Positions 26,786-35,445 of a stretch of DNA of 62,091 bases are shown here, one piece after another. A program made the position numbers and the translations under genes. The stretch covers positions 1 to 62,091 of the forward strand of contig JAJPJE010000016.1 in the NCBI GenBank assembly GCA_021324365.1, given 5' to 3'. A model generated the notes under the pieces. The model was not told where the DNA came from. It searched no databases and saw only the letters and a list, made by a program, of their open reading frames with translations. Numbering within the stretch: the first letter of the stretch is position 1; the number at the start of each line of letters is the position of its first letter. This DNA is from Terriglobia bacterium (GTDB lineage Bacteria; Acidobacteriota; Terriglobia; Terriglobales; Acidobacteriaceae).

Positions 26786-26937
26786 AACAACTTAACCACA
26801 GCTGGTACAAAGAACACAGAGTAATAGCGCTGGATGCCAAGCTGAAGTCCACTAAGAGACGCTCTCTTCTCAAGCCACGAATCACGTCTTTGCTCTTCCT
26901 CTGTGAACCTCTGCGTCCTTTGTTGTTAAGGGTTGTT
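26786..26937. repeat. Imperfect inverted repeat between the ABC permease and DUF420 genes
   Basis: The left arm starts AACAACTTAACCACAG (26786) and ends ACACAGAG near 26821. The right arm runs from CTCTGTGAACCTCTG (26899) to GGTTGTT (26937). The arms are imperfect complements of about 37 nt. Sequence words are shared with the hairpin at 17695-17760. Confidence 0.6.
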
Positions 26938-27755
26938 CATGCGGCTGGCTTTGTCGTTCTGCGGTTCGCCATGAAGAACGCGAGCGCAAACATCAGCGCC
27001 GAGAATATGCCCAAGATCAAGATCGACGACGCCAATGGAAAGTCGGGCGACGCGCTGAATGGAAACAGCAGCGTGCGCAGGGCTTCCGTCCCGTAAGTGA
27101 GAGGATTTATGCGCATCAGCAGCCGGATCCAGAATGATGCTCCGGCGAGCGGAAAGAGCGAGCCCGAAAGCAGCCAGAGCGGGATCAGAAACAGGTTGAT
27201 GATGGCATGGAATCCTTGGGTCGAGTCCATGGGCCACGCGATTGCGAAGCCGAGGGCCGTGAGAGAGAAGGCTACTAGAAATACCGTGAGAGCCGTAAGG
27301 CCAAAGGTCGCAATGGTGAAGTGAATTCCAACCAGCGGCGCGAAAACCAGAAAGATCAGCCCCTGAATCGCCGAAAGTGTCGCCCCGCCCAGAACCTTCC
27401 CGAGAACGATCGCACTACGACTCACCGGAGCGACGAGTACCGTCAGCAGGAAGCCTTCATTGCGATCTTCAATCAGCGACATCATGGCAAAGATCGAGGT
27501 AAAGAGCACGATCATGGTCAGGGCGCCGACGAAGAAGAAATCTAGATAGTGCTGGCTGCTCGCATTTCCGCCCCGGAAGGATGATCCGAAACCGGAGCCG
27601 ATCACGATCCAGAAGAGCACCGGGGAGACGATCACGCCGATGACACGCGAACGCTGGCGGTAAAAGCGAACGATTTCGCGTTGCCATAGAGAGATTGAGG
27701 GCAGGAGAGTGCCGACGTTCGTCGGGGCAGGAATTGTTTGTACTTGTGTCGCCAT
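26937..27755 (-). CDS. ABC-2 type transporter permease
   Basis: A 272-residue inner-membrane protein with six hydrophobic segments and the ABC-2 signature near the end of the fifth helix (PLWLLSGSLFPLAGA). The N-terminal REIVRFYRQRSRVIGVIVSPVLFW is typical for this family. It pairs with the ATPase encoded 46 bp upstream. ABC-2 exporters are found inside oxidase-assembly loci in several phyla, but the exported substrate there is not established. I selected the ATG at 27755. The frame is open further upstream but lies antisense-like within the ATPase gene. Confidence 0.9.
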   Translation of the reverse strand: MATQVQTIPAPTNVGTLLPSISLWQREIVRFYRQRSRVIGVIVSPVLFWIVIGSGFGSSFRGGNASSQHYLDFFFVGALTMIVLFTSIFAMMSLIEDRNEGFLLTVLVAPVSRSAIVLGKVLGGATLSAIQGLIFLVFAPLVGIHFTIATFGLTALTVFLVAFSLTALGFAIAWPMDSTQGFHAIINLFLIPLWLLSGSLFPLAGASFWIRLLMRINPLTYGTEALRTLLFPFSASPDFPLASSILILGIFSALMFALAFFMANRRTTKPAA

Positions 27756-27801
27756 AAGAGAATAGGAACCTGGTAATTTGACGCGAATCGCAGTTCCGCG
27801 A

Positions 27802-28839
27802 TCAGTGTTTCTTCGACTTCTTCTTGCCTGAGACCTTTTCTTCTGCGCCTTTCTGTTCTTCGGTCCAGAAGCGATGTCCGGTGCGATTGATGAACACGTC
27901 CTCGAGTGTTGGCTTGCTGACCGAAACCGACTGAATCTCACCGGGGAAGGCTTCGACCACATCGGTGACGAAGCGATGTCCCTGATCGCGCTCGAGGCGA
28001 ACTTTGCCGTCGTCGAGTACGGTGGCTTCAACGCCGTAACGCTGCGAGATGCGTACGGCCAACTCCTCAGGATTTTTACGCGCTTCGAGCAGCAGCACGT
28101 CACCGCCAATTTCGTTTTTCAATTCAGTGGGCGTACCAAGTGCAACGAGCTGGCCTTCGCTCAGTATGGCAAGGCGGTCGCATCGCTCGGCTTCTTCCAT
28201 GAGGTGCGTGGTGACGATTACGGTTACGCGCTCCTCATCGCGGAGAATGGCGAGGTACTGCCAGAGGTCGCGGCGGGCACCCGGATCAAGGCCAGTGGTC
28301 GGCTCGTCCAAGAGAAGCACCGAGGGATGATGAAGCAGGCCCTTCGCCAGTTCGAGACGTCGCTGCATGCCTCCGGAAAATGTTTCGGCTCGATCATTCG
28401 CGCGATCGAATAGAGCCACGCGGTAAAGCATTTCATCGACACGCTTATCCAGCGCCGAACCGCTCATCCCGTACAAATGGCCTACGTGCCGCAGGTTCTC
28501 GCGAGCCGAGAGCTTCACGTCGATGCTAGGCGCCTGAAAGACCACGCCAATCTGCTTTCGCAATCCGGCAGGATTCGAAGCTGCATCGCAACCGTTGATG
28601 ACGGCACGTCCTCCCATGGGCAGCATCAGCGTAGAGAGGATGCGGAACATGGTTGTCTTCCCGCTGCCATTCGGGCCGAGGAGGCCGAAAATCTCAGCCG
28701 GGTAAACGCCGAAAGACACACCTTTCAGCGCAGCACGACCGTCGTAAGAGTGCTGGAGATTCTCGACCCGAATTACAGAAGAACGGGCATGTGTAAACTC
28801 CACGACCGCACCGTCGAGAGATGTTGTTCCTGTGGTCAC
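27802..28839 (-). CDS. ABC transporter ATP-binding protein
   Basis: A 345-residue cytosolic ATPase with Walker A GPNGSGKTT, Q-loop FQAPSIDVKL, signature FSGGMQRRLELAKGL, Walker B VLLLDEPTTGLD and switch His in VTTHLMEEAERCD. The C-terminal region beyond residue about 230 matches the DUF4162-like tail of DrrA/CcmA-type exporter ATPases. A Lys-rich end (KVSGKKKSKKH) follows. It starts 8 bp after ctaB ends and is followed by its ABC-2 permease, so it is in one operon with the heme A genes. Confidence 0.95.
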   Translation of the reverse strand: MTTGTTSLDGAVVEFTHARSSVIRVENLQHSYDGRAALKGVSFGVYPAEIFGLLGPNGSGKTTMFRILSTLMLPMGGRAVINGCDAASNPAGLRKQIGVVFQAPSIDVKLSARENLRHVGHLYGMSGSALDKRVDEMLYRVALFDRANDRAETFSGGMQRRLELAKGLLHHPSVLLLDEPTTGLDPGARRDLWQYLAILRDEERVTVIVTTHLMEEAERCDRLAILSEGQLVALGTPTELKNEIGGDVLLLEARKNPEELAVRISQRYGVEATVLDDGKVRLERDQGHRFVTDVVEAFPGEIQSVSVSKPTLEDVFINRTGHRFWTEEQKGAEEKVSGKKKSKKH

Positions 28840-28847
28840 ACTTAATT

Positions 28848-29774
28848 CTACGCTACGTTCAGCATCATGAGGATGAACAGCAGCGGAAGATACATAACGG
28901 TCGCGCGCAGCAGGTGGCGCGCGGGAGCCTTGGAACGTGGCGAATCCGCCGGGAGATCGCTGAGCGCGAGGCGCAATCCGTAATAGAAAAGGCCACTGCT
29001 TAAGAGGAAAGCGCCGAACAGATAAACGCGGCCAGCCATTCCGATGTAGGTGGGCAGCAGGCTCATGGGAACGAGCAGGCCCGAGTAAACCATGATTTCA
29101 CGTGCGGTCGACCGGCCGTCCGAATGCACTACCGGCAACATTCGGATGGCCGCATTTTCGTAATCTTCGCGATACAGCCATGCGATCGAGTAAAAATGTG
29201 GAAATTGCCAGAAGAACAGGATCCCAAAGAGGACAATCGCGCCGAAATCAATGTGATCGCGCAAAGCGGTCCATCCGAGCAACGGCGGCATCGCTCCGGA
29301 GAAAGCTCCCATGAAGGTGCAGATCGGAGAAACACGTTTCAGCGGCGTGTACACGCCGAGATAGAAGACCGAAGTAGCGAGCGTCAATAGAGCGGTAAGT
29401 GCATTGCAGGCGATGCAAAGGTAAGTTGCGCCGCCAACGATAAGGGCGGAACAGAAGATGCACGCATGAGTCAGGCCCATGCGCTTTGCCGGTAAAGGCC
29501 GTGTTGCCGTACGGCGCATGTGCGAGTCAGTTTCGCACTCGATGACTTCGTTGAAGCCGGCGGTGCCGGCGGATACTAGTCCGATGCCGATCAAGGCGTG
29601 GAGCAGAGTCCAGGAGAACGAGCTCACGCCCGATTTGAACGCCGCAAAATAAAATCCGGTCCATGCTGTCAGCAGGATCAGCGACGTTACGCGTAGTTTG
29701 GTGAGTTCGGCATAATCATGCAAGCGGGCTGAAATACCAGCCGATATGGCGACGGATTGAACTGAGCTGCTCAT
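28848..29774 (-). CDS. ctaB: Protoheme IX farnesyltransferase
   Basis: A 308-residue polytopic UbiA-family prenyltransferase that makes heme O from heme B for terminal oxidases. Visible features are the N-terminal LTKLRVTSLILLTAWTGFY, the polyprenyl-PP/Mg motif region FNEVIECETDSHMRRT with the following ATRPLPAKRM, and the TPLKRVS segment, all of which separate CtaB/CyoE from other UbiA proteins. The start overlaps the end of ctaA by 4 bp, which implies translational coupling. The product feeds CtaA to make heme A. Confidence 0.95.
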   Translation of the reverse strand: MSSSVQSVAISAGISARLHDYAELTKLRVTSLILLTAWTGFYFAAFKSGVSSFSWTLLHALIGIGLVSAGTAGFNEVIECETDSHMRRTATRPLPAKRMGLTHACIFCSALIVGGATYLCIACNALTALLTLATSVFYLGVYTPLKRVSPICTFMGAFSGAMPPLLGWTALRDHIDFGAIVLFGILFFWQFPHFYSIAWLYREDYENAAIRMLPVVHSDGRSTAREIMVYSGLLVPMSLLPTYIGMAGRVYLFGAFLLSSGLFYYGLRLALSDLPADSPRSKAPARHLLRATVMYLPLLFILMMLNVA

Positions 29775-30691
29775 GCGACTACGTGCCTCGGTGCGGTCGT
29801 GACCACGGTCTGCCGATCAAGGATAGCCAGATGTCGCCTCGACTGGATGGCAAGCACCACAGTCGACGCAAGCAAAAGTGCTCCAACTGCAGTATGCGAC
29901 ACGGTGGACGAAATCATCAGAGTACCAGCCTGCGTCCCTTGCAATCCCCAGACGACCTTCGTTAGAAAAGACAGAAACCCGAAACAAAGTTCTACGATGA
30001 CGAGGCTCAGGACGAGGATAGCGGGACGTCGCAGATCCTCCAGTTCGGAGTAGTAAGAAAGAACACGAACCGCTGTCCAGATCAGAATGAAAGTGACGGC
30101 TGCGGCACCGAAGACGTGAGGTTCCCAATTGCTTGCATTGTGACGGAACAGCCCACCAAGCACTACTTGCACGTATACGACAAGCACGGAGAGATTTGTC
30201 AGGGTAATCAAGCTGGGCTTGCGGCTGTCGCGTGCAGCGCGCGGTTCCTGCCGAACGAAGCGCCGGCCGGTGAAAAGTACTATTGCTATAGCAAGGCAAA
30301 ATGACGTCTGGCCAAGAACCGCGTGAGCCGTCGAAATGACAGGAGGCAGTGAGCGCAACACGGCCAGTCCACCGAGAAATGCCTGCAGAATCACCACGCC
30401 TAACGCCGTCATCGCGAGCTGTTTCATCCAGAAACGGCGGTCGGTCCGCCACGTCCAGATCGCGAGAATCAGAGTGAGTGTGCCAACGAGCAGTGCGATC
30501 AGGCGATGCGCGTATTGCCACGCTGCACCGGAGAGAACGACTTGTTCGTTGCGTCCGAAGGTCGGCCAATTCGCGAGCGCAAGACTGGCGCTATTGCTGG
30601 TAACCAGGGCTCCGGCAATGATGAGAGCAAAGGTTGCCAACGCGGTGATGACCGCGAAGTCGTGATGAGCCCGGTTGAAGGGCGTAGTCAG
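29771..30691 (-). CDS. ctaA: Heme A synthase (COX15/CtaA family), unusual start
   Basis: An eight-helix membrane protein that oxidises heme O to heme A. Paired His motifs are seen in YAHRLIALLVG, STAHAVLGQTSF and VSHTAVGALLL. The first helix FAVITALATFALIIAGALVTS clearly begins upstream of the first standard start codon in frame (TTG at 30640). There is no ATG, GTG or TTG between that and an in-frame stop at about 30733. I therefore propose a CTG start at 30691 (giving TTPFNRAHH..., preceded by GAGAGG), with the TTG as alternative. The family's extracytoplasmic Glu before the first His motif appears as Gln (WQYAHR). It overlaps ctaB by 4 bp. Confidence 0.85.
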   Translation of the reverse strand: MTTPFNRAHHDFAVITALATFALIIAGALVTSNSASLALANWPTFGRNEQVVLSGAAWQYAHRLIALLVGTLTLILAIWTWRTDRRFWMKQLAMTALGVVILQAFLGGLAVLRSLPPVISTAHAVLGQTSFCLAIAIVLFTGRRFVRQEPRAARDSRKPSLITLTNLSVLVVYVQVVLGGLFRHNASNWEPHVFGAAAVTFILIWTAVRVLSYYSELEDLRRPAILVLSLVIVELCFGFLSFLTKVVWGLQGTQAGTLMISSTVSHTAVGALLLASTVVLAIQSRRHLAILDRQTVVTTAPRHVVA

Positions 30692-30860
30692 CGAGCCTCT
30701 CAGGCGTGTCTCCTCGTTTCTCTACATCACAGGGGGATGTGATGAGCAACCAACGATGGTAACACCTGGGAGTGAAATTCGGATAACAGCTTCGTCCCGA
30801 ACTGGAAGCGGCTGGACCGAAATGAAACTCGCCTACGCAGTCTGCGGGGAGGATCAGGAA

Positions 30861-31900
30861 CTATGCGGGCGAGGGTACTCGCGCCACATGCTTTTCAACC
30901 GTTTCCATTGCCGCGATCACCGCGTCGCTAAAGTGTGTTGTCGTGGCCGTGCCCCCCAGGTCGCGAGTCAGATTCTGCTTGTCCCGATAGACATATTCCA
31001 GTGCGTTGCGGACTTTGAGTGCCGCATCATGCTCCCCGAGATGACGCAGCATGAGCAAACCGGAACGAATCACCGCGGTCGGATTTGCAAGATTCTTACC
31101 TGCGATGTCGGGTGCGGACCCGTGTACGGCTTCGAAGACGGCTATTTCATGACCAATGTTGGCTCCCGGGACCAGCCCCAGCCCGCCCACGAAGGCGGCG
31201 CACAAATCGGAGATGATGTCGCCGTAGAGATTCTCCATCAGCAGCATGTCGTACTGATATGGATTGAGCACCAATTGCATGCAGGTATTGTCGATGATGT
31301 GTTCGCCGTAAGTGATCTCGGATAGTCCTTGGCGACGGCGCGCGAGCAGCGGAGGAAGAGTCCGTCTGACATCTTCATGATGTTCGCTTTGTGGATTACA
31401 TGAATCTTCTTGCGATTGTTCTTGCGGGCATACTCGAAGGCGAACTTTGAAATTCTCGTGCACGCCTTTTCGGTCATGATCTTCAGACTTTCAACGACGC
31501 CGGGCACGACCTCGTGTTCGATGCCCGAATACAAGCCTTCCGTGTTTTCACGAATGATGATGAGATCGACGTCGGGATAGCGGGTGGGAACGTGCGGAAG
31601 GTTGCGGATCGGGCGGAAATTCGCGAACAATTCGAAACGTTTTCGCAGTTCCACGTTGATGCTGGAGAATCCGCCGCCGATCGGAGTGGTGATGGGCCCT
31701 TTGAGCGCAACTTTGTTCCGCTCGATGGATTCGTGCAGCTCTTTGGGAATGTACTCGTGATATTTCTCGTACGCTTCGGCACCCGCTTTGTAGGTTTCCC
31801 ATTCGAACTTGACGCCGGTCGCTTCGAGAATGCGAACGGCAGCGTTGACAACCTCAGGGCCAATGCCGTCGCCGGGAATAAGAGTGACTTTGTGTGCCAT
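30861..31900 (-). pseudogene. Isocitrate dehydrogenase (NAD-type, IDH/IMDH family), frameshifted
   Basis: Two overlapping minus-strand frames together encode one decarboxylating dehydrogenase. Frame one (from ATG 31900) runs from MAHKVTLIPGDGIGPEV through LIIIRENTEGLYSGIEH to MKMSDGLFLRCSRAVAKDYP. The second resumes with EITYGEHIIDNTCMQLV, then NLYGDIISDLCAAFVGGLG, to the end at 30861. The break is at about 31320, where CC-GAG should read CCN-GAG, so a single missing base explains it. NTEGLYSG and the Tyr/Lys pair point to a homoisocitrate/isocitrate dehydrogenase of the NAD-dependent type rather than LeuB. A real null mutation of a TCA gene would be surprising, so a sequencing or assembly error is a serious possibility. 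It follows nrdR by 50 bp. Confidence 0.85.
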
Positions 31901-31924
31901 AAAAATCTTGTACACCGATTTCAC

Positions 31925-31941
31925 CGTCCGCCTGGCGGACG
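31925..31941. repeat. Perfect short palindrome between nrdR and the isocitrate dehydrogenase gene
   Basis: CGTCCGCC (31925-31932) and GGCGGACG (31934-31941) flank a single base. It lies in the 50-bp gap between two same-strand genes and could act as a transcript hairpin. Confidence 0.55.
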
Positions 31942-31950
31942 AACGCAGGT

Positions 31951-32445
31951 CTATGTCTTAGCTGTTGACTTTGCGCGCTCTGGAGCAGCTTCAGCCGTCT
32001 TGAGCAGGTGCTTCAACTCCTCCATGAATTCTTTCACATCTTTGAAGTCCAGGTAGACGGAAGCGAACCGCACATACGCGACTTTATCGTAGCGGCGCAA
32101 CCGGCTCATGATCAGTTCACCGACTTCACTGGTTTTCCGCTCGCGTTCGGGAGAATCGATGACGAAGTTCTCTGCCTCATCGACAATCTGCTCCAGTTTG
32201 CCCATTGGGATGGGACGCTTTTCACAAGCGCGCAATAATCCGTTCAGAACTTTCTGGCGATCGAACTTTTCGCGACGGCCGTCTTTTTTCACCACCATGT
32301 ATGGGATTTCGTCGATGCGTTCGTAGGTGGTGAAGCGCTTGGAACACTTCAGGCACTCGCGACGGCGCCGGATCGATTCGGCCTCTTTGCTCTCACGCGA
32401 GTCCACAACTTTGTCGTTAGGAAACCCGCAAAATGGACATTTCAT
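31951..32445 (-). CDS. nrdR: Transcriptional repressor NrdR
   Basis: A 164-residue regulator of ribonucleotide reductase genes that senses (d)ATP. The N-terminal zinc ribbon has C3 and C6 (MKCPFCG) and C31 and C34 (ECLKCSKRF), with the arginine-rich DNA-reading stretch RRRRE between. The ATP-cone domain covers about residues 47-137 (VVKKDGRREKFDRQKVLNG). The C-terminal extension after residue 150 is Ala/Lys-rich and longer than usual. No nrd genes are in the window, so its targets are elsewhere. The ATG at 32445 is unambiguous. Confidence 0.96.
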   Translation of the reverse strand: MKCPFCGFPNDKVVDSRESKEAESIRRRRECLKCSKRFTTYERIDEIPYMVVKKDGRREKFDRQKVLNGLLRACEKRPIPMGKLEQIVDEAENFVIDSPERERKTSEVGELIMSRLRRYDKVAYVRFASVYLDFKDVKEFMEELKHLLKTAEAAPERAKSTAKT

Positions 32446-32502
32446 TGAAGTTAGGCGGTGATCTGGATGTCTCGACTCAATTGTAACAGCCGACGGCGAC
32501 CT

Positions 32503-33579
32503 CTAACGTTCCGCTGGGGGGTAGGCTGGGAGAGAAGGGCCGTTTTCTTCCAGAGATTCGCTTTCGCGGGTGATCTTGCGAAGGGAAAGATGCTCGAAGT
32601 GAGCGAGGACCAGGCCCACTGGCGTGATGGACATGAAGGTCACCAGCCAGAACAGAATGCCGCAACTGACAGCCAATTCGGGTCCAGTATCGAAAACGTT
32701 GTTCAGCAGAGCGATGGTCGCCAGTTGAGCACCTCCCCCTACCACCGGCAACTGGAGAACGCCTCCAACGACGCTCGCGCCCATCAGCAGGACTACCTGG
32801 GGTAAATCCAAAGCGGGGATACCCGTATCGACCGGATATGCATGAGTAACCTCGCGATACGCGAAGGCGACGAGAATCCAGATGATCATCGAAATCGCCG
32901 TCACTTCGACAATCGACAAAGCATCTCGCATGGTATCGAGACCTTCGCTGAACGAGCGGATTTTTCTCTCAAAGGCTCCGCCCAGGCGAGGCGAAAAGGG
33001 CGCAATCATGCGGCATGCCCAGGCCGCGAATCTGGGGCCGATCAGGCGAAGCATAACGGCGAGGCCGACCAGCACAACCACAATTCCGATGAGCGCGTAG
33101 CCGAATTCACGGAAGGCCTCGTAGTGATCGATGGTGCGCAACGAGGGTACGAAGAAGATCACAACGACCAACATCACGACCACCGCCGTGATGTCAAAAA
33201 TGCGTTCAATGGCCCAGATGGCCATTTGGGATGAGAACGACGTTTTGGTCTTCAGGCCAATCAGGTAGGGACGAATCAACTCTCCGGGACGGCCGAGCAC
33301 CGCCAGTCCGGCAAAGCCAACATAGGTAGGAGCGACCAGGTCTTTCCATGCCACCTCAGGGCGGGTAGGGCGAAGAAGAATCTTCCAGCGGATGGCCCGT
33401 AGAAAATCGGCAAAGTAGACCAGCACGACTCCAAAGAGAACGCGATACCAGAGAATGCCTTCACTGCCTTCGGCGAACTTCTCCCAATCAAAGCGCCTCC
33501 ATTCCCGAATCTGCAGGTAAACCAGCGCAGCCAGAACGATTACGACGACGATTGAGATGATGATCTGCTTGCGCTTCAT
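32503..33579 (-). CDS. Lysylphosphatidylglycerol synthase/flippase-like (UPF0104) membrane protein
   Basis: A 358-residue protein with about eight TM helices in the AglD/MprF-N arrangement. The first helix is IIISIVVVIVLAALVYLQI. A cytoplasmic loop with LRAIRWKILLRPTRP and VGFAGLAVLGRPGELIRPYLI follows, the latter being the family hallmark GRxGE. Near the C-terminus is LPQVVLLMGASVVGGVLQLPVVGGG. The family is thought to flip lipid-linked intermediates or aminoacylated lipids; no synthetase domain is fused here. I start at ATG 33579; a TTG at 33615 would add 12 residues. It is 57 bp upstream of nrdR on the same strand. Confidence 0.85.
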   Translation of the reverse strand: MKRKQIIISIVVVIVLAALVYLQIREWRRFDWEKFAEGSEGILWYRVLFGVVLVYFADFLRAIRWKILLRPTRPEVAWKDLVAPTYVGFAGLAVLGRPGELIRPYLIGLKTKTSFSSQMAIWAIERIFDITAVVVMLVVVIFFVPSLRTIDHYEAFREFGYALIGIVVVLVGLAVMLRLIGPRFAAWACRMIAPFSPRLGGAFERKIRSFSEGLDTMRDALSIVEVTAISMIIWILVAFAYREVTHAYPVDTGIPALDLPQVVLLMGASVVGGVLQLPVVGGGAQLATIALLNNVFDTGPELAVSCGILFWLVTFMSITPVGLVLAHFEHLSLRKITRESESLEENGPSLPAYPPAER

Positions 33580-33697
33580 GCCTTGGAGACGCAACCCTGA
33601 TGGCGCTTGGGGCAAATTGTCACACTAAATGAGGGCTTGGTTCAGGTCAACGTTGGCGGAGTTGGTTCAGCACGGCCCAGATTGGGATCCCAGCACA

Positions 33698-34489
33698 TTA
33701 CTGAGATGCACGAGCAGAATTCATTGAAGTGGATGCCCGATGTGGCGCAGTCGATTTCGACGATTGCGTTTTCTTGGCCGCCAGCTTCTTGCGATTGAAG
33801 TCGCGGACGATCTGCGCGACGTAGACGCGAGTTTCGTGATACGGCGGGACGCCGTGATATTGCGCGACACGCTGCGGTCCAGCATTGTAGGCGGCAAGCG
33901 CCTTCACCATGTCGCCATGATAGAGCGTTAGCAGGTCGCTGAGATACTGCGTTCCCGCGTTCACGTTTGTCGCAGGATCGAATGCATTCTTAACGCCGAG
34001 TTTGTTGGCGGTGTCGGGCATTAGCTGCATCAGGCCTTGGGCACCTTTGCGGGAAACCGCGTGCGGATTGAAGCCGCTTTCGGCACGGATCACGCTGTTG
34101 ATGAGATCCGGATCGATTTGGTGCTTGTCACTCGCAGCAGTTACGGCGTCGGAAACCGAAAGCGGAGCAGGTGCGGCCGCTACTCTGCCGGCCACCTGCA
34201 TTTCCTGCATCGACTGTATCTGTGTTGTAGGAATGTCAATGTAGCTGGCGGGTTCGACCGACACGTAAAGCCGGGTGGTCTGGCCCAGTGTCTCGTGCCT
34301 GAGATGATGAATAGTGAAGCCGTTTTGAAGGACGGCATCGTACTCGACGTGAGTTGCTGCTGAGGACGCGCTGGATGCCGGTTGCGCATCCGCTGCGAAC
34401 AGGCAACAGGAGATCAACGCTGCGGCACCCAGGAATCCGAGTTGGCGTCGAAGGCTCAAGGAATTATGTAGTCCGCGCTTCCAGCCCAA
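33698..34489 (-). CDS. Lytic transglycosylase (SLT domain)
   Basis: A 263-residue secreted protein. An N-terminal hydrophobic leader (LGFLGAAALISCCLFAADA) precedes a small unassigned domain (50-100) and a SLT-type lysozyme fold at about 115-235. The catalytic Glu is E137 in RAESGFNPHAVS, and the family motifs GLMQLMPDTA and LAAYNAGP follow. The enzyme cleaves the MurNAc-GlcNAc bond of peptidoglycan to 1,6-anhydro products. The C-terminus is Ser/Lys-rich. The start overlaps the HAD gene by 26 bp. The TTG at 34489 is used here, but a later TTG (11 codons in) would also keep the leader, so the exact start is uncertain. Confidence 0.88.
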   Translation of the reverse strand: MGWKRGLHNSLSLRRQLGFLGAAALISCCLFAADAQPASSASSAATHVEYDAVLQNGFTIHHLRHETLGQTTRLYVSVEPASYIDIPTTQIQSMQEMQVAGRVAAAPAPLSVSDAVTAASDKHQIDPDLINSVIRAESGFNPHAVSRKGAQGLMQLMPDTANKLGVKNAFDPATNVNAGTQYLSDLLTLYHGDMVKALAAYNAGPQRVAQYHGVPPYHETRVYVAQIVRDFNRKKLAAKKTQSSKSTAPHRASTSMNSARASQ

Positions 34490-35318
34490 CTGCCTGTTCC
34501 ACGGCTGCAGCTACTCCTCCCTCATCATTGGAGAGGGTAACCATCCATCCGCGTTGTTTCAACTCCGGAGAAGCGTTCGCCATTACGACCGGCACACCCG
34601 CATATTCCAGCATCTCGCGGTCGTTGTAATTGTCGCCGATGGCCATGATCTGGTCACGCGAAATCCCACGGTAAGTAGCCCAGCGCTCGACTGCATGTCC
34701 TTTAGAACAGGCATAGTTAAGTACGTCAAACATACACAGGTCGCGATGGGGATATTCCGTCTTTAAGACGGTGATTTCACGGTCTAAACCGGCTGATTTC
34801 AGGCAATTTTCAGCTTCCCGCATGCGGGCGATGGTTCCACAAAACATGGCCTGAACGGGGTCGGTGATCAGGCAGTCTTCCAAAGGAACAAGATATTCGA
34901 GAAAAGGGGCATTTTTTTCCAGCCAGCGGCTGATGCTGTGATGGAGTTCGTCGGCGTGCTCCAGTACCAAAGCTCCCTTGGTTTCAATGTCGAAGGTGAT
35001 CACGGTATTGCCACGGAACGCGTCCATGTGCTGAATCAGCTTCCGAGCCGTGCCAGCCGGCAGCAGATCGCGGTGGAACAGCTCGCCTGTAAGGGAGCGG
35101 GTGATGGCGCCATTTGAGCTGATCAGCCAAAGATCAATGCCCAGCATTTCCGCGATTGGCAAAGCGAAGGAGTGGCGGCGCCCGGTAACCAGAATGACTT
35201 CAATACCCATCTCGTGCGCCCGACGAAGAGCGGTGACGTTCGCAGGAGGAATCCTGAATTGTGAGTCGAGTAGGGTGCCATCAATGTCGATGGCGATCAG
35301 GCGAATGGGGGAAGTCAC
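34464..35318 (-). CDS. Cof-type HAD-IIB hydrolase
   Basis: A 284-residue phosphatase of the HAD superfamily. Motif I is AIDIDGTLLDS at the N-terminus, motif II is ILVTGR, and motif IV is MAIGDNYNDREML. The C2B cap domain lies between. Such enzymes act on sugar phosphates, flavin phosphates or pyridoxal phosphate, and the specificity cannot be told. Its 3' end overlaps the transglycosylase start, so the two are likely co-transcribed, though no functional link is obvious. Confidence 0.93.
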   Translation of the reverse strand: MTSPIRLIAIDIDGTLLDSQFRIPPANVTALRRAHEMGIEVILVTGRRHSFALPIAEMLGIDLWLISSNGAITRSLTGELFHRDLLPAGTARKLIQHMDAFRGNTVITFDIETKGALVLEHADELHHSISRWLEKNAPFLEYLVPLEDCLITDPVQAMFCGTIARMREAENCLKSAGLDREITVLKTEYPHRDLCMFDVLNYACSKGHAVERWATYRGISRDQIMAIGDNYNDREMLEYAGVPVVMANASPELKQRGWMVTLSNDEGGVAAAVEQAVGLEARTT

Positions 35319-35394
35319 TGGAATTATTTTATCGGGTAATCGGTCAAAAGGTCATCGGGTGAACCGCAAACTGAGATTAGTTCGAGGTGTGTTT

Positions 35395-35428
35395 CCCACC
35401 CTTCGCCAACAGACGGCGATAGGGTGGG
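35395..35428. terminator. GC-rich hairpin downstream of the outer-membrane barrel gene
   Basis: CCCACCC (35395-35401) pairs with GGGTGGG (35422-35428), with an inner partial stem (TTCGCC/GGCGAT). There is no long T-run on the minus strand, so it may be a dispersed repeat that doubles as a transcript end. Confidence 0.5.
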
Positions 35429-35445
35429 GCCACCCGATTTTCGTA

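Noticed and set aside
27756-28109. Extension of the ABC permease by 118 residues upstream
   Set aside because: It lies within the ATPase gene and carries no family sequence. The ATG at 27755 gives a normal-length ABC-2 permease.
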